Shown piece after piece: positions 49,401 to 60,993 of a stretch of 64,000 bases of DNA (its first letter is position 1; every line of letters begins with the position of its first letter). The position numbers and the translations under genes were made by a program. This DNA is from Daphnia carinata (Eukaryota > Arthropoda > Branchiopoda > Diplostraca > Daphniidae): positions 2,232,001 through 2,296,000 of the forward strand of contig NC_081335.1 in assembly GCF_022539665.2 (NCBI RefSeq), written 5' to 3'. The notes beneath the pieces are model-generated. The model was not told the DNA's origin, ran no database searches, and saw only the letters and a program-made list of their open reading frames with translations.

Positions 49401-50564
49401 GTTTTATGACAACATGTACATGATATATATATATATATATATTGAAATTGTAGGTGATAATCGCTGCATTATATACGAGCCCTAATCTCGTATTAGAGAC
49501 GCTTAAACGACTTCAGGCAGCAATGGGTGATTCATCCCAATCATTAACGTCGCACTTTATTCGCCAATGGATTCATGATACAGATTGCTTTTTAGGCGAG
49601 TTTCATCTGTATGGAGAAGTAGGCCTATTTTAAACTGCGTTTTTTATCCCACAAATAGGTCTACATGATCGCAAGCTCTGCGTGTTGGGAATGTGCACGC
49701 TTATCACGGCCGCGCCATCTCACCCTGGACTTGTAGAAGAGTGTGCACAGCAAATTGTACCATCGTTGCTATTGCTTTTTGACGGGTTGAAGCGTGCGTA
49801 TGCAGCCAAGGCAGCCGAAGAAGAGGAAAACGGTGATGAGGACGATGAAGATGATGAAGATTGCGAAGAAGTGCTCAGCTCCGACGAAGATGATATCGAC
49901 CATGATGGCCAAGATTACTTGGAGCGTCTTCAGGTATTTGAAACGAAAATTCCCTTCTTATTTGTGTTCGCTTTTTAGATTATCAAGTTGTGTTCGTTTT
50001 CCCAAAGGAAAAAATCACGAAAGCTTCGGGCCAATCTCCATTTCCCATTACCACCGTTATCAAAGACCTTCCTGGAGACGAGGATGAGGAAGATGGCGAG
50101 GATGGTGACGATGAAGATGATGACGAAGAAGAAACTGCTTTAGAAGGTAAAATGTCTTTGTTCCAATATGATTATTCAGAACGAAATTTTTATTATCTTC
50201 GATACAGGCTATACTACTCCATTAGATGTAGAAAATTGCGAAATCGATGAATATATAATTTTCAAGCAAGTACTTGAAGAAGTTCAAGGTACTAATCCCG
50301 GGTGGTACAATGCTTTGACTGGAGCTCTAACGAGCGATCAGCAGAAAGCTCTGAATGACGTGATTGTTCTTGCTGATCAACGACGTGCAGCCGCAGAAAG
50401 CAAAAGGATTGAAGAAGCTGGAGGTAACTAAGATTATTGTAAGGCCTGATAAAGTATTTATTGGTTTTGTATTGGATTACTCAGGTTATAGTTTCAACCA
50501 GCAAACGGTTCCCGCTTCCTTCAACTTCGGAGGAAACGGATCAACCTCACCCTTTAGCAGATGA
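46484..50564 (+). CDS. IPO7: importin-7 (RanBP7/moleskin type)
   Basis: Fourteen exons are in phase: 46484-46567, 46661-46742, 46864-47017, 47076-47661, 47720-48064, 48124-48414, 48475-48840, 48899-49024, 49082-49390, 49454-49595, 49659-49933, 50008-50146, 50208-50423 and 50485-50564. They give 1064 residues against about 1038 in vertebrates. It is a Ran-binding HEAT-repeat nuclear import receptor. The importin-beta N-terminal region begins [20 protein letters not shown] and [13 protein letters not shown]. Two acidic stretches near 49815-49910 and 50080-50135 match the acidic loop of the family. The intron after 49595 has a GC donor (GCGAGT), supported by the conserved join [15 protein letters not shown] (TA)n run of about 18 bases lies in an intron near 49425. 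The C terminus is [11 protein letters not shown]. Confidence 0.95.
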
Positions 50565-51139
50565 ATGTTTCTTACTAATGTTATGGTATACTTCCTTATC
50601 AGTTATGGTACTATTTGGTATAACCTTTCTCGTATAACATTTACCGATAGCTGTGCTTTGACCTTTTCATCCTTACCTGGTTTTCCTTTTGAATCTTTCT
50701 AATTAGGTTAAATTGCCCATTTGTTTTGTTTTTTGGTTGCCGTAACCTTTTTTGTGTAAGGAGGGAACTTTCTTATGTTGTGCATTTAGGCTTTGCTTGG
50801 AAGGTCAATCTAACTGCTGACTATGCGCTCTTTGTAGAAAGTAGAAATATTGGAAAAGTTCAAGACTTTCTATTCTCATCAGTAGCAAAGCCTAGTCATC
50901 ATTCCCTTCCTTCTTCAGCTCGAATCGCAAATGGATGAAATGTTACGACGGAAAGAACGGTGAAGGAATTCAAGAAAAGTAACAACTGAAAGATGAAACT
51001 TAATAAAATTTATGATGGAACGCAAAGCACGCGGATGTTTATTTTTTCTGCACATGTGACATTTTCCATGTTAAAAAATCGGTTGAAAGTTAAATTTGAA
51101 AAGAACCATTGGTTTTTTTTGTTGATTCATATACAGAAG
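50565..51139. other. converging 3' UTRs of IPO7 and UBE2M
   Basis: Importin-7 on the plus strand and UBE2M on the minus strand end toward each other here. AATAAA-like sites occur near 51000 on the plus strand. No further exon is seen. Confidence 0.6.
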
Positions 51140-51988
51140 TTATTTCAAGCATCGTTCGAAATAAACCTGTTTTCAAATATAATAAATATGTGCCTTAATT
51201 ACAGAAGCCTTGTCAGTTCAACTCACCGAGCCAATGTATCCTCCTCGCATTGATTTCTGGACATTTGTCTCGAACAATCGTCGATTTGTCTGCAGTACTT
51301 CTGCTGCTTCTTTATTCAAAGGGTCTTCTGGATTAGGTTCCTTGAAACAAAAACAATCAGAAAAATGCAGATTTGTCAAGCTTAGCATAACCAGAAATAA
51401 ATAGAATAAATTTTAACAATTGAAAGAACAACTCACCAGGAAAAGGTACTGCAGTCCATAAATGATTGAGTTGATGGTTAATACTGGTTTCCAGTCTTCT
51501 CGCAAAATGTTGAGACAAACATTCCCCTCAAGGTCAATGTTTGGGTGATACACCTGCGTTTCACATTTAACTTTGGGTGGTTCATGGGGATACCCAGGAC
51601 CAACTTTGAAGCTAAAAGCAAATTTTCCCCCTCTATAAAATCCCTATTGTGAAGTGACAAAATGAATTTATTAAGTAAGAAAAGTATGCTGCCTTCTAAA
51701 ATTACACCTTACTTCATCTGGAGAAATTATTAGTTTGAAGTTCAATAAGTCATCTTGGTCAGGGAATTCCATTTGACAAGTTTTCGGTAAGTTTAATTCA
51801 TTAATATCTGTAAAAATGGTAAAAAAATGTATGAAATACAAAAACTTCCAGGTCGCAAGGTCAGAATTTGTTTTAACCAACGGACCTTTGGTGATACGCA
51901 GCTGGGCAGCAGATGCCTTTTTTTGATTGCCTGTCCGACCCGGAACTTCATCTTTCTTTTGTTGTTTCAGAGAAAAAAGCTTGATCAT
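51140..51988 (-). CDS. UBE2M: NEDD8-conjugating enzyme E2 M (Ubc12)
   Basis: Five exons in reading order are 51988-51886, 51807-51713, 51643-51437, 51340-51227 and 51166-51140, giving 181 residues (183 in human). It takes NEDD8 from the NAE1/UBA3 E1 and transfers it to cullins. The N-terminal extension ([14 protein letters not shown]) is the E1-docking tail specific to this family. The UBC fold has HPN at 99-101 and the catalytic Cys at 109 in [15 protein letters not shown]. The last exon is only nine codons (VYFERCLK and stop). Reading through its intron would instead give an ending GSVS. The splice is supported by GTGAGT at the donor and by the conserved C terminus. Confidence 0.95.
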
Positions 51989-52474
51989 GCTGTCGGCTTC
52001 ACGAATGTGCGAGATCTATAAATTTGGGAAAACTTAACAACGGGTTTCCTTCTTTTATTTACAGAGGGACCAGTCAAGTTTTTTGTCCAATACAGATCGT
52101 TGCTGACTGAGAAGACTAAGCAGCACGCCGAAACAGAAACGTCAAAATAATTGCTTGGCATTATTCTGGCTTTTATATCACAGATTTAACTTTTATTAGA
52201 AAAATTTAAATTTACAAATAACGTATTATTGATATTAAAAGCCTAACACTGTTTAAAACATTAATTATTAATTAACAACATACTTTTGCGTACCTACTAT
52301 TTGAAAATATGTAAACACTGGATGGGGAGAAGTTTCTGCTTGAAAGTGGAGCCCAAAAAGCTGTTAGCTTTGAAATCAGCACGTGAAGTTTTTGGCTTAG
52401 TGGTAAATAATATTACTACAGTGACTGTGTCATCGTGATTGAACCGTGGAGGCAATCCTGTACATCCAACCGAA
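51989..52474. promoter_or_regulatory. bidirectional promoter between UBE2M and RanGAP1
   Basis: The two coding starts are 486 bases apart and point away from each other. No clear TATA box is seen for either gene, as expected for housekeeping genes. The interval must hold both promoters and 5' UTRs; the RanGAP1 5' end may include an upstream exon. Confidence 0.6.
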
Positions 52475-54999
52475 ATGCATTTAACTGGAAATAAATTGAG
52501 CTGGAGCTCTGAAACCAACGACTATAGTACGAAAGAAGAACTAGTGGATTTTAGCGGGAAAGGACTCAAATTAGACACGGAAGCCGACGGTTGGTTCTGA
52601 TGATTCTTACTACACGAGTGCCATTCTTTAAGCTAAATTTTGTTTCAATTTTGTTTTAGCCCAACCTATTGTAGATGCAATTTATGCTGCAAAAAGCTTA
52701 ACAGGGCTCATTCTTGAAGGAAACACTCTCGGAGTAGAAGCAGCCAAATCCATAGCCAAAGCTCTTGAATCAAAGCCAACATTCCAAAGGGCACTGTGGA
52801 AGGATGCATTCACAGGCCGCTTAAAAGATGAAATTCCAAAAGCTTTGGTAATTTAATGATAAGCCTAAAAATTAGAACATATATTCCACTATATGTGTTT
52901 GTTTGTTTTTTTTGTTTTTTTTTTTTGTTTTTGTTTTTTTTGCTTGTTTTTTTTTATTCTTGAAGAGCTTCTTAGGAGGTGGACTCATTTTGGCCAAAGC
53001 AAACTTGGTTGAACTAGACTTGAGTGATAATGCACTAGGCCCAGTTGGCATGGAAGGTCTGGTGCAGTTTTTGAAAAGCCCTGTCTGTTACTCTCTGAAG
53101 TGTATAAGACTCAACAATAATGGCCTTGGAATTTATGGAGGACGGGTAATATAACAGGCATTGATTAATTTTGCAATTTGTAGTACATTGTCACCTTTAT
53201 TTAAGATGCTTGCCCAAGCTTTAAAGGACTGTCTGAAAGCAAGTAAAGATGCTGGCTCACCGTTGACTCTGAAAACATTCATTGTTGGAAGAAATCGCCT
53301 AGAGAACGAGGGAGCAATTGCCCTCTCAGAATTTTTTAAGGTCATTATTAAAAATCGTATGAAGCATTTGTCAATTACTGGAATCTTTTTTCCTTTTTCA
53401 TTTAGGCTGTAGGGACCTTGGAAGAGGTGCAGATGCCGCAAAATTTTATTAGACATCCTGGTATTTCTGCCTTGGCCAGTGCACTTGTTTACAACCCTGA
53501 CCTGAAAATCCTCAATTTGAACGATAACACATTCACTTGGCGAGGATCACAAGCTGTTGCGGACGCTCTTCCGAAATGGCAGCAACTATCCGTGATCAAT
53601 TTCGGCGATTGTTTAATACGTACCAAAGGAGCAGAATTCCTGGCCAAGGCCCTGTCTAGTGGGCACGAGCATCTTAAGGCAAATCTAGTTCCATCAATTA
53701 TCAATTCAATGCCTTCGTATGTCATTCGCCTATCTTGAAGTGAAAAATTCATGCATCCTTTCTTAGGAAGTGTATATGGATCATGGCGAAATTAATTTGT
53801 CTGGAGCCAAGCAATTGGCTTATTCACTGAAAAACAAAAAAATTCTTGCAATATGCGATCTAAATGGCAACCAATTTGGCGAAGATGGATGTCAGGAACT
53901 TAAAGATATTTTTAATGCCTTTGGTGATAAAAAAGTTCTGCAGAGTTTAAGGTACCAAATTCATTTGTGTAATAACATCTACTCATCTGTACACGATGTA
54001 TATATTTTTTAATTCCTCGTTTGGCCTTGCCGTAAAGTGATGATGAAGGTGAACCAAGCAGTGAAGAAGAAGAAAGTGAAGAGGAGGAGGAGAGTGACGA
54101 AGAACATGAAGAAAAAACGGATATCCACGACAAAAACAGGATGGTCGAGCACATCCCAACGCATGATGCTATGCAGCAGCTTAATACTAACCTGGCACAT
54201 CTCACCGCAAACGAAAATATTCCGGTATTCCGCGTTGATAAGTCCCCAAGATTTCCTATTCTATTGCTATTGTCTCTTAATCTTTACAGTTGACTGTGGA
54301 AGCCTTTCTTAATGCACCTACTTCGGCCCGCTTTTACGGCTTAGGCGACCAAAAGATACTGTTGATTCTTCAGCATATCGACGTATGTTAGCACTTAAAA
54401 CATTTGCCACCAGTATTTTAATCGTTCGCGTTTTATAGCGTGTAATAGCTACCAAACCGGCTGAAATTTTTGATGTCTACGCTGAGGTCATAATGAAACT
54501 GAGCTCAACTGTTAATCCGAGATCAGAAAAACAGTTACTTGAAGAAGTTCAGCAGTTAGTGGAAAAAATATTAAAAATGGCGTTTGAAAAAGCTAAGACT
54601 ACAGAGAAAATGGCCATATGTAACAATACATTCTTCATTTACATGGGTCTTTTAAAGGTACTACTAAGGTTTTAGAAATATCCGTGAACGCGTATCTTGT
54701 TTAATGTGAAAATGAGTTCTCTTTCAGAGTGAGGATAAAAGATTTCGGCCATCATGGCCATTAAGTGGATTTTTCCTCATTCTGGAACGCATCATCACAA
54801 CCAATCCCAGCTGCATTCCGCTCAGTACCATTCAGTCGCTGGAAACCTTCTTTTCGAGGTAATATGGTGACCACTCTAACCCAACATTACTAGATAAAAC
54901 AATAAAACAACTTATTCTATGTTAAATAGGCCTCACCAGGCGTTCGATATATACAAAGAAGAAACGGTAAAGTTAAGGAAGGCTCTGAATAAGCCCTAA
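52475..54999 (+). CDS. RANGAP1: Ran GTPase-activating protein 1
   Basis: Eleven exons are in phase: 52475-52589, 52660-52847, 52966-53145, 53206-53340, 53406-53678, 53767-53951, 54038-54224, 54290-54382, 54439-54657, 54728-54858 and 54930-54999, giving 591 residues. It stimulates GTP hydrolysis by Ran in the cytoplasm and at nuclear pores. The N-terminal half is leucine-rich repeats (LVELDLSDNALGPVG, LKILNLNDNTF). An acidic linker (SSEEEESEEEEESDEEHEE) and a C-terminal RanGAP1 domain follow. The sequence LLKSED contains the LKSE sumoylation motif with Lys at residue 525, and an intron separates the Lys codon from the Ser codon. The intron after 53678 has a GC donor (GCAAAT). Confidence 0.94.
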
Positions 55000-55189
55000 A
55001 GATGAAGAGGCATTCTTAATCATTTGCTATATTTGAATATGTTTCACTTCAACTATCTTAAACAACATTTTATTTCTTTCCCTCATTCTCGAGCAAAAAT
55101 AAAAGTTTAAGATTACTGCGTCGCTGATTCCGATAAAATGATCTATTTCTAATAAACAGTTGAAATAAAGAAAAAAAATGCACATATTG
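55000..55189 (+). other. RanGAP1 3' UTR
   Basis: An AATAAA-type signal is present near 55098 (AAAAATAAAAG), followed by further A-rich sequence. No other feature is visible before the foldback repeat starts. Confidence 0.6.
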
Positions 55190-57480
55190 ACAAAAGTGTG
55201 AAGGGTTTAGCCTTCCTACTAAATCCCGATAGCGATGTCATAAAAGTTATTACCCATTAAAACTTTAATTTCGTTTTTTTTATTTGATTTTGTTATTTTG
55301 AATAATCAAAGAAGTTTGATGTGTCACGCTAGCGCTGTAGCGTACTGGCGCGCTAGAAATGGTTTCGATTCGCACACACACTAATTTTATATTTTAGATC
55401 ACTCCAAAACTATAAACTCTACGTAAAAACAAATTCCATTTTCGTGCCCCTTGGTTAATTTTGAATCAGAATCATCTATAGATATCTAGATTTAATGCTA
55501 TTATTTTTTTGTAGGAAAGATTTTTAAGCCCGAAAGATAAAGTCGGGTTTATTTTTTAACCAATTTTTTGCCGTTTTTTACGTTTTATTCAAAAACTATG
55601 AGTCCCACGAGAAAACAAACCTCATGTTCGTGATGCCCGTTCAATTCTGCATCGAAACCATGTATTTAATGCGAAATCTAAAATTTTGCCCAAATTGAAA
55701 AAGTGAGAAGGCTATAGCCTTCCCACTTTTGTCAAAATCGGAAAAAATCGAAATCTCTCAGAATGCGATGAAAATCGCACAGTATAACCCAATTTTAACG
55801 CTGATTCTGAAAAAGCCCATTGTTTTTTTGTCAAGTAAGCTGTTTTTGAAAAAATCGTGATTTTGCTAAAGCCGCGCTTACTTTTTGAAACACAACTTCA
55901 CCGTTTTTTACGTTTTATTCAAAAACTATGAGTCTCTCGAGAAAACAATCCTCATATTCGTGATTCCCGTTCAATTCTGCATCGAAACCATGTATTTAAA
56001 GCGAAATCTAAAATTTTGCCAAAATCGAAAAAGTAGGAAGGCTATAGCCTTCTCACTTTTTCAATTTTCTTCAAATACTAGATTTCATTAAAAACACATT
56101 ATTCCGATTCGAAATTGATCGCTGATCACGAAAATGTGGTATATTTTTATACAAGGCTTCTACGTTTTGAATTAACCGTATAAAACGGTGAAGTTGGGTT
56201 AAAAAATAAGGCCGGGCTTTTATTGTCGGGCTTAATAAGCGAATTAACCGTTTTTTACGGTTAATTCATAAAGGAGAAGCCTAATGTAAAAATATACCCC
56301 ATTTTCGTGATCAGCGATAAATTTCGAATCGGAATAATGTATTTTTAATGAAATCTAGGATTTGAAGAAAATTGAAAAAGTGAGAAGGCTATAGCCTTCC
56401 TACTTTTTCGATTTTGGCAAAATTTTAGATTTCGCTTTAAATACATGGTTTCGATGCAGAATTGAACGGGAATCACGAATATGAGGGTTGTTTTCTCGAG
56501 AGACCAATAGTTTTTGAATAAAACGTAAAAAACGGTGAAGTTGTGTTTCAAAAAGTAAGCGCGGCTTTAGCAAAATCACGATTTTTTCAAAAACGGCTTA
56601 CTTGACAAAAAAACAAAGGACTTTTTCAGAATCAGCGTTAAAATTGGGTTATATTGTGCGAATTTCATCGCATTCTGAGAGATTTCGATTTTTTACGATT
56701 TTGACAAAAGTAGGAAGGCTATAGCCTTCTCACTTTTTCAATTTTGGCAAAATTTTAGATTTCGCTGTAAATGCATGGTTTCGATGCAGAATTGAACGGG
56801 CATCACGAATATGAGGGTTGTTTTTTCGTGGGACTCATAGTTTTTGAATAAAACGTAAAAAACGGTGAAGTTGGGTTTCAAAAAGTAAGCAAGGCCTTAG
56901 CAAAATGACAATTATTTCAAAAACGGCTTACTTGACAAACAAACAAAGGGCTTTTTCTGAATCAGCGTTAAAATTGGGTTATACTGTGCGAATTTCATCG
57001 CATTCTGAGAGATTGCGATTTTTTACGATTTTGACAAAAGTAGGAAGGCTATAGCCTTCTCACTTTTTCAATTTTGGCAAAATTTTAGATTTCTCTTTAA
57101 ATACATGGTTTCGATGTAGAATTGAACGGGCATCCCGAATATAAGGGTTGTTTTCTCGAGGGACTCATAGTTTTTTAATAAAACGTAAAAAACGGTGAAG
57201 TTGGGTTAAAAAATAAGGCCGGGCTTATATCGTCGGGCATAAAACTTTTACCTATTAAAAAATAATAGCATTAAATCTAGATATCTATAGATAATTCTGA
57301 TTCAAAATCAACCAAGGAACACGAAAATGATATTTGTTTTTACGTAGAGTTTATAGTTTTGGAGTAATCTAAAATTTAAAATTAGTGTGTATGCGAATCG
57401 AAACCATTACCAGCGCGCCAGTACGCTAAAGCGCTAGCGTGACACAACAAACTTCTTTGATTATTCAAAAGCCATAAACT
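55190..57480. mobile_element. 2.2-kb foldback (long inverted repeat) element
   Basis: The outer inverted ends pair 55297-55410 with 57470-57350 (shared GAATAATCAAAGAAGTTTG, CACGCTAGCGCT, GTACTGGCGCGC). Inside are units of about 330 bases, two on the left arm and three on the right. Each carries the palindromic core GAAGGCTATAGCCTTC (near 55716, 56042, 56391, 56721, 57051) and an AACGGTGAAG block (56531, 56861, 57191). The inner symmetry centre is about 56218. No transposase is encoded; the two matching 68-codon open frames on opposite strands are mirror images of the repeat. It is best read as a non-autonomous foldback DNA transposon. Ends and target-site duplication are not resolved; related fragments extend from 55190 to about 57740. 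Confidence 0.8.
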
Positions 57481-58225
57481 CTACGTAAAAACAAATCTTA
57501 AATTTCAGAATCATTATCACACCAAATTGACATACTAGCATGCCAGTACCCAACGGCGCAAAAAAAGTGTCACTAACAGCACTTTGTTTTCTTTTATTTT
57601 CAAACGGCTTGGTTAAGGAGAAAGCTAATAGCTGAATCGAAATCAGCATTCAATTTTGAATATATTCTGAAATTTTGAACCAATTCCAATGAGTTCTAAA
57701 AAGGAATGGTAGAAATTTTAAGCCCGAGAAGAAAATAAGCCCCACTTTCTTTTTCTTTTTAATATCATTAAATTTCGATAACTATGTATGATTTACGTTC
57801 AAAATTTAACAAAGATCACTTTTTTCAAAAATGACTCATTTGACCAAAAAAACGAATAACCTTTCGAATCGCAACGTTCAATTTTGAATATTAAGTATGA
57901 TTTTAATGGTGTTTATGAATTTATAGAGGGGAGGGGGATTACCACTAAATATGATTGTCATTATCGATAGCGATCAAACGTTTTGATTATCAAGATATTT
58001 AGAACGAACATTCACCAAATACGAGGAGTCATAACGTTTAAATATTTTCAGCTTTATTTCCAAGTCTTGTGGCTACAAAAAGTCATTGCTTTACAGTGGT
58101 ATTGTTTCGCAGGACGATGCGAAAGTTTTATTCTGCATTACGCAATCCCCAACTGGATGAAGTTAGAGGCCAAAGAGTTCCAAGCTCTAGATATTCATGC
58201 AGTTAGTTTTGATTGTCAATAGATA
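57481..58225. other. repeat fragments and CUB gene 3' UTR
   Basis: The segment 57471-57740 has pieces related to the foldback element (CATAAACTCTACGTAAAAAC and TTTAAGCCCGA). The right part is the 3' UTR of the CUB gene; a minus-strand AATAAA lies near 58050. No gene is seen. Confidence 0.5.
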
Positions 58226-58901
58226 CTAGCGAAGAAAGCTACTTACATCTTGAGGGTTGACCTGAGTCCAGCTGCAGTTGAATCCAGGAGCAGTGATAGA
58301 TGAATCAGCTGTGAATCCAACGAAAATTGATGGCTGGGTAGACAAGACGGCCAAGTTGCTGGCCTCTCCGGAAAGTTCAAGGAGAACTGGGGACTCTCCG
58401 GTGATACCGTCAAGGATGGTCAAGACGTCATAGCCTTCATGTCGATTCCCCAACGTCATTTGTAGTTGAATTCCGTTTAAAGGAAAATGAATTTATTTTA
58501 AACTAACCTGCTTCGGTCTGCAGATCGTGGACAACAACTGCAATTTTGTTTCCGTTTTCAGCAGTCAAAAACCATCCGCAAGATTCGCTATTCGCATAGC
58601 CATTCGGGTAGTTGGGAGAAATAATGCTACCTCCGGTGCCAGTGGCGTATTGATCACCGCAAACTATAAAGTAAATTACAAATAAATCCTACAAATGGTT
58701 GTACAACAAAACGAAAACAAAAAAAGAAAATGGGGAGGGCGCTTGGCGCAAAAAAGATTTATTTAAAAACTACTTACCCTCTCGGACACTAATTTGGGGG
58801 GCAACCTCAGGCTGGAACTTCTTCATAGGCTTGGATTTTTGGACAGAGCCGGCTGCCAGAGCAACCAAAGCCAAAATAGCGAACGACTTGATGAGAGACA
58901 T
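58226..58901 (-). CDS. small secreted single-CUB-domain protein
   Basis: Exons in reading order are 58901-58778, 58663-58508 and 58434-58226, giving 162 residues. The signal peptide is MSLIKSFAILALVALAAGSV. A short linker follows, then one CUB domain (about residues 42-155). It starts with CGDQYATGTGGSIISPNYPN, continues through SESCGWFLTAENG and YDVLTILDG, and ends with GFNCSWTQV. CUB domains bind proteins or sugars outside the cell; this one has no protease or other domain. The acceptor before 58434 is the only AG available and has a poor pyrimidine tract. The last codons run through a GTAAGT, so an extra spliced 3' exon is possible. Confidence 0.82.
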
Positions 58902-58931
58902 GTTGAGTAAATGGGATTTTTTTCAAACAGG

Positions 58932-58970
58932 AACTGCACTTAATTGCTATTCTGGCGGTTTATTTTATAG
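58932..58970 (-). promoter_or_regulatory. TATA promoter of the CUB gene
   Basis: On the minus strand CTATAAAATA lies at 58970-58961. A GTGCAGTT initiator-like site follows about 30 bases on (near 58937), and the ATG is at 58901. Confidence 0.7.
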
Positions 58971-60027
58971 GCGACTAGCCCCTCGACCTATAGCATGTCT
59001 TATCTCGATGTTTGTCGAATGAAAATATCAACATGTCAAAACTTGACGTGTATAAACAATGAGCCCATGTGGAGGTGCATCTTATTTATCACGCTTTTTG
59101 ACAGGACAAGCAACGATTGAGTTGAGGGCATTTGGTTTGAAACCAAAGATACGTAGCAGTAGTATCGGCATATCCGGATCATTCTGTTATCACAAAACCT
59201 CATATAACTTTTGCACCTTGTACCGTTGCCCGAATAAACAAAAGATATTGCTACACTAGCTAAACAATAAATAACATTTTCTCGAACTTACTTCTTTCGG
59301 ACTAGTTTATTGAAATCCAGAACGTCTTTGTTATCTTCGGGATTGACTAAAATAAATTCGGAGCTTTTTTGATAAAACCTTTTTGATTTTATCGGTGTGT
59401 AAGAGTTCTTCTTTTCATTTTTAAAGCTATTAAAATCTATCATTTCTTTACAAACATAACTTATATAGCTTTAACTATGGGCGGCATGAAAAAAACAGGG
59501 TACAGAAATTATGGGGGCAACCTGTATTGGGCTTTTACCACTTCAACCACTGCGAGTTGGTTTATAACTCGGTAAATAACGTGGAGATATGACAATTGAG
59601 TTTGATGGCTATGCACTTCTCGTTTTAGTTGATATTGCCATTTCAAATGTAATCTAAACTAACTTTCGAAGCGAAAGGTTCTTTATTTTTCCTCTAATGT
59701 TGTTTTAATAATTTAGTGTCTTGCAGCGGTCGTTACCGCAAACTCGAAATAAAAATATTATACACGCATCGCAATCTAGCGTGCAACAAGCATACTACTA
59801 AAGCGCTAGAATTCACGGAAATTTCTGCTAGTTTACAATAGTTAAACATTAACAAAAGCGATAACAAAAATCATTAAATAAATAATTGAAAAAAGGGGCA
59901 AAGAATAGGCTAGGGGAGCGCATTACAGGATTCAACTATTTCTTCGATTCCAGAACCATAACTTTGTAATAACTATTGAACTCAAAGGGCTATTTAGGTT
60001 CTGCCATCCTAAGAGTCCTGACTGATA
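58971..60027. other. spacer between CUB gene and METTL7 gene
   Basis: No gene is supported. Around 59757-59825 there is a fragment (ACTAAAGCGCTAG) resembling the outer end of the foldback element. The METTL7 promoter should lie near the right end; no TATA box is clear. Confidence 0.45.
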
Positions 60028-60993
60028 ATGGCAACCAGTGATGTTGTTTTTCAAGGTGTCATCTATTACTGTTTGATCCCCATACTAATACAATTTCTCA
60101 TCTTTACACTTCTCAATAAATATGGAACTTCAATGAAAGCAAGGTGATACAAATTTTCAAAATAACAACTAAATTTTGAGCCAACATGTGAATGCAGACT
60201 CATAAGTATCTTCTGGAATCATGCAATGATCAAATACCATGCTGCTCTTCGAGACATGAAAAAAGTTCATTTTAATTCGATGAAATATCACAAATCAGCA
60301 GATCTGTATTTGAGGAACAAGGGCCTTTTGAGAATTCTGGAAATTGGACCTGGTTCTGGTAAATGTTTACCCATGATTTACCTAGGTTGCTAACTGAATA
60401 CTATGATTCAACAGGTGCTAATTTTGAATTCTTTCCACCTAATTCAAAATTAACAGTTGTCGAACCAAATGCATTTTTCGAGCCTCTTTTTTATGAAAGG
60501 CAGAAGAAAAGTCTCATTAAAGTGGATAAGTTTCTTCTTACTTGTGCTGAAAACATGAAAGAAGTTGAGGACAGCAGTATGGATATAGTTGTATCCACTT
60601 TGGTACTTTGTTCAGTTCGAGATCTGAAGCAAACGCTCAAAGAAGTTCACCGTGTACTCGCAAAAGTATGCATAACAAAACTCAGCCGAGTTACTTTCTA
60701 GCAATATATATAGAAAATACTGTTGCTGACAGGGTGGAAAATTCTACTATTGGGAACACGTTCACGACGTACCTGGAACTTGGCTCCATTTCCTTCAAAA
60801 CTTGTTGACTTACACTGTGTGGGATCTCATTTTTGGCTGCCACTTAAATCGCAACATTGACGACGTTGTAGCAGAAGACGTAAACTTGTTTTCGCATGTG
60901 TGCCAAAAACGTTTCGATATCCCCTTCAGTAAAGATGGGTGGTCGGTATGGAAACTTGTTCGGGTTCATGTCATGGGAGTCGCCACCAAGTAG
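60028..60993 (+). CDS. METTL7: METTL7-type membrane-anchored methyltransferase
   Basis: Four exons are in phase: 60028-60143, 60198-60358, 60415-60665 and 60733-60993, giving 262 residues (about 244 in vertebrate METTL7A/B). An N-terminal hydrophobic anchor (VIYYCLIPILIQFLIFTLL) precedes a class I SAM-dependent methyltransferase fold. Motif I is RILEIGPGSGANFEFFPP. The acidic strand-2 residue is in KLTVVEPNAFFEP. STLVLCSVRDLKQTLKEVHR and GGKFYYWEHVHDVPGTW complete the core. Relatives sit on the ER or lipid droplets, and vertebrate members methylate thiols. The substrate here is not known. A poly(A) signal AATAAA lies near 61071. Confidence 0.9.

Noticed and set aside
55885-56551. Two nearly identical 68-codon open frames on opposite strands
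   Set aside because: They are mirror copies within the foldback repeat and not conserved genes.
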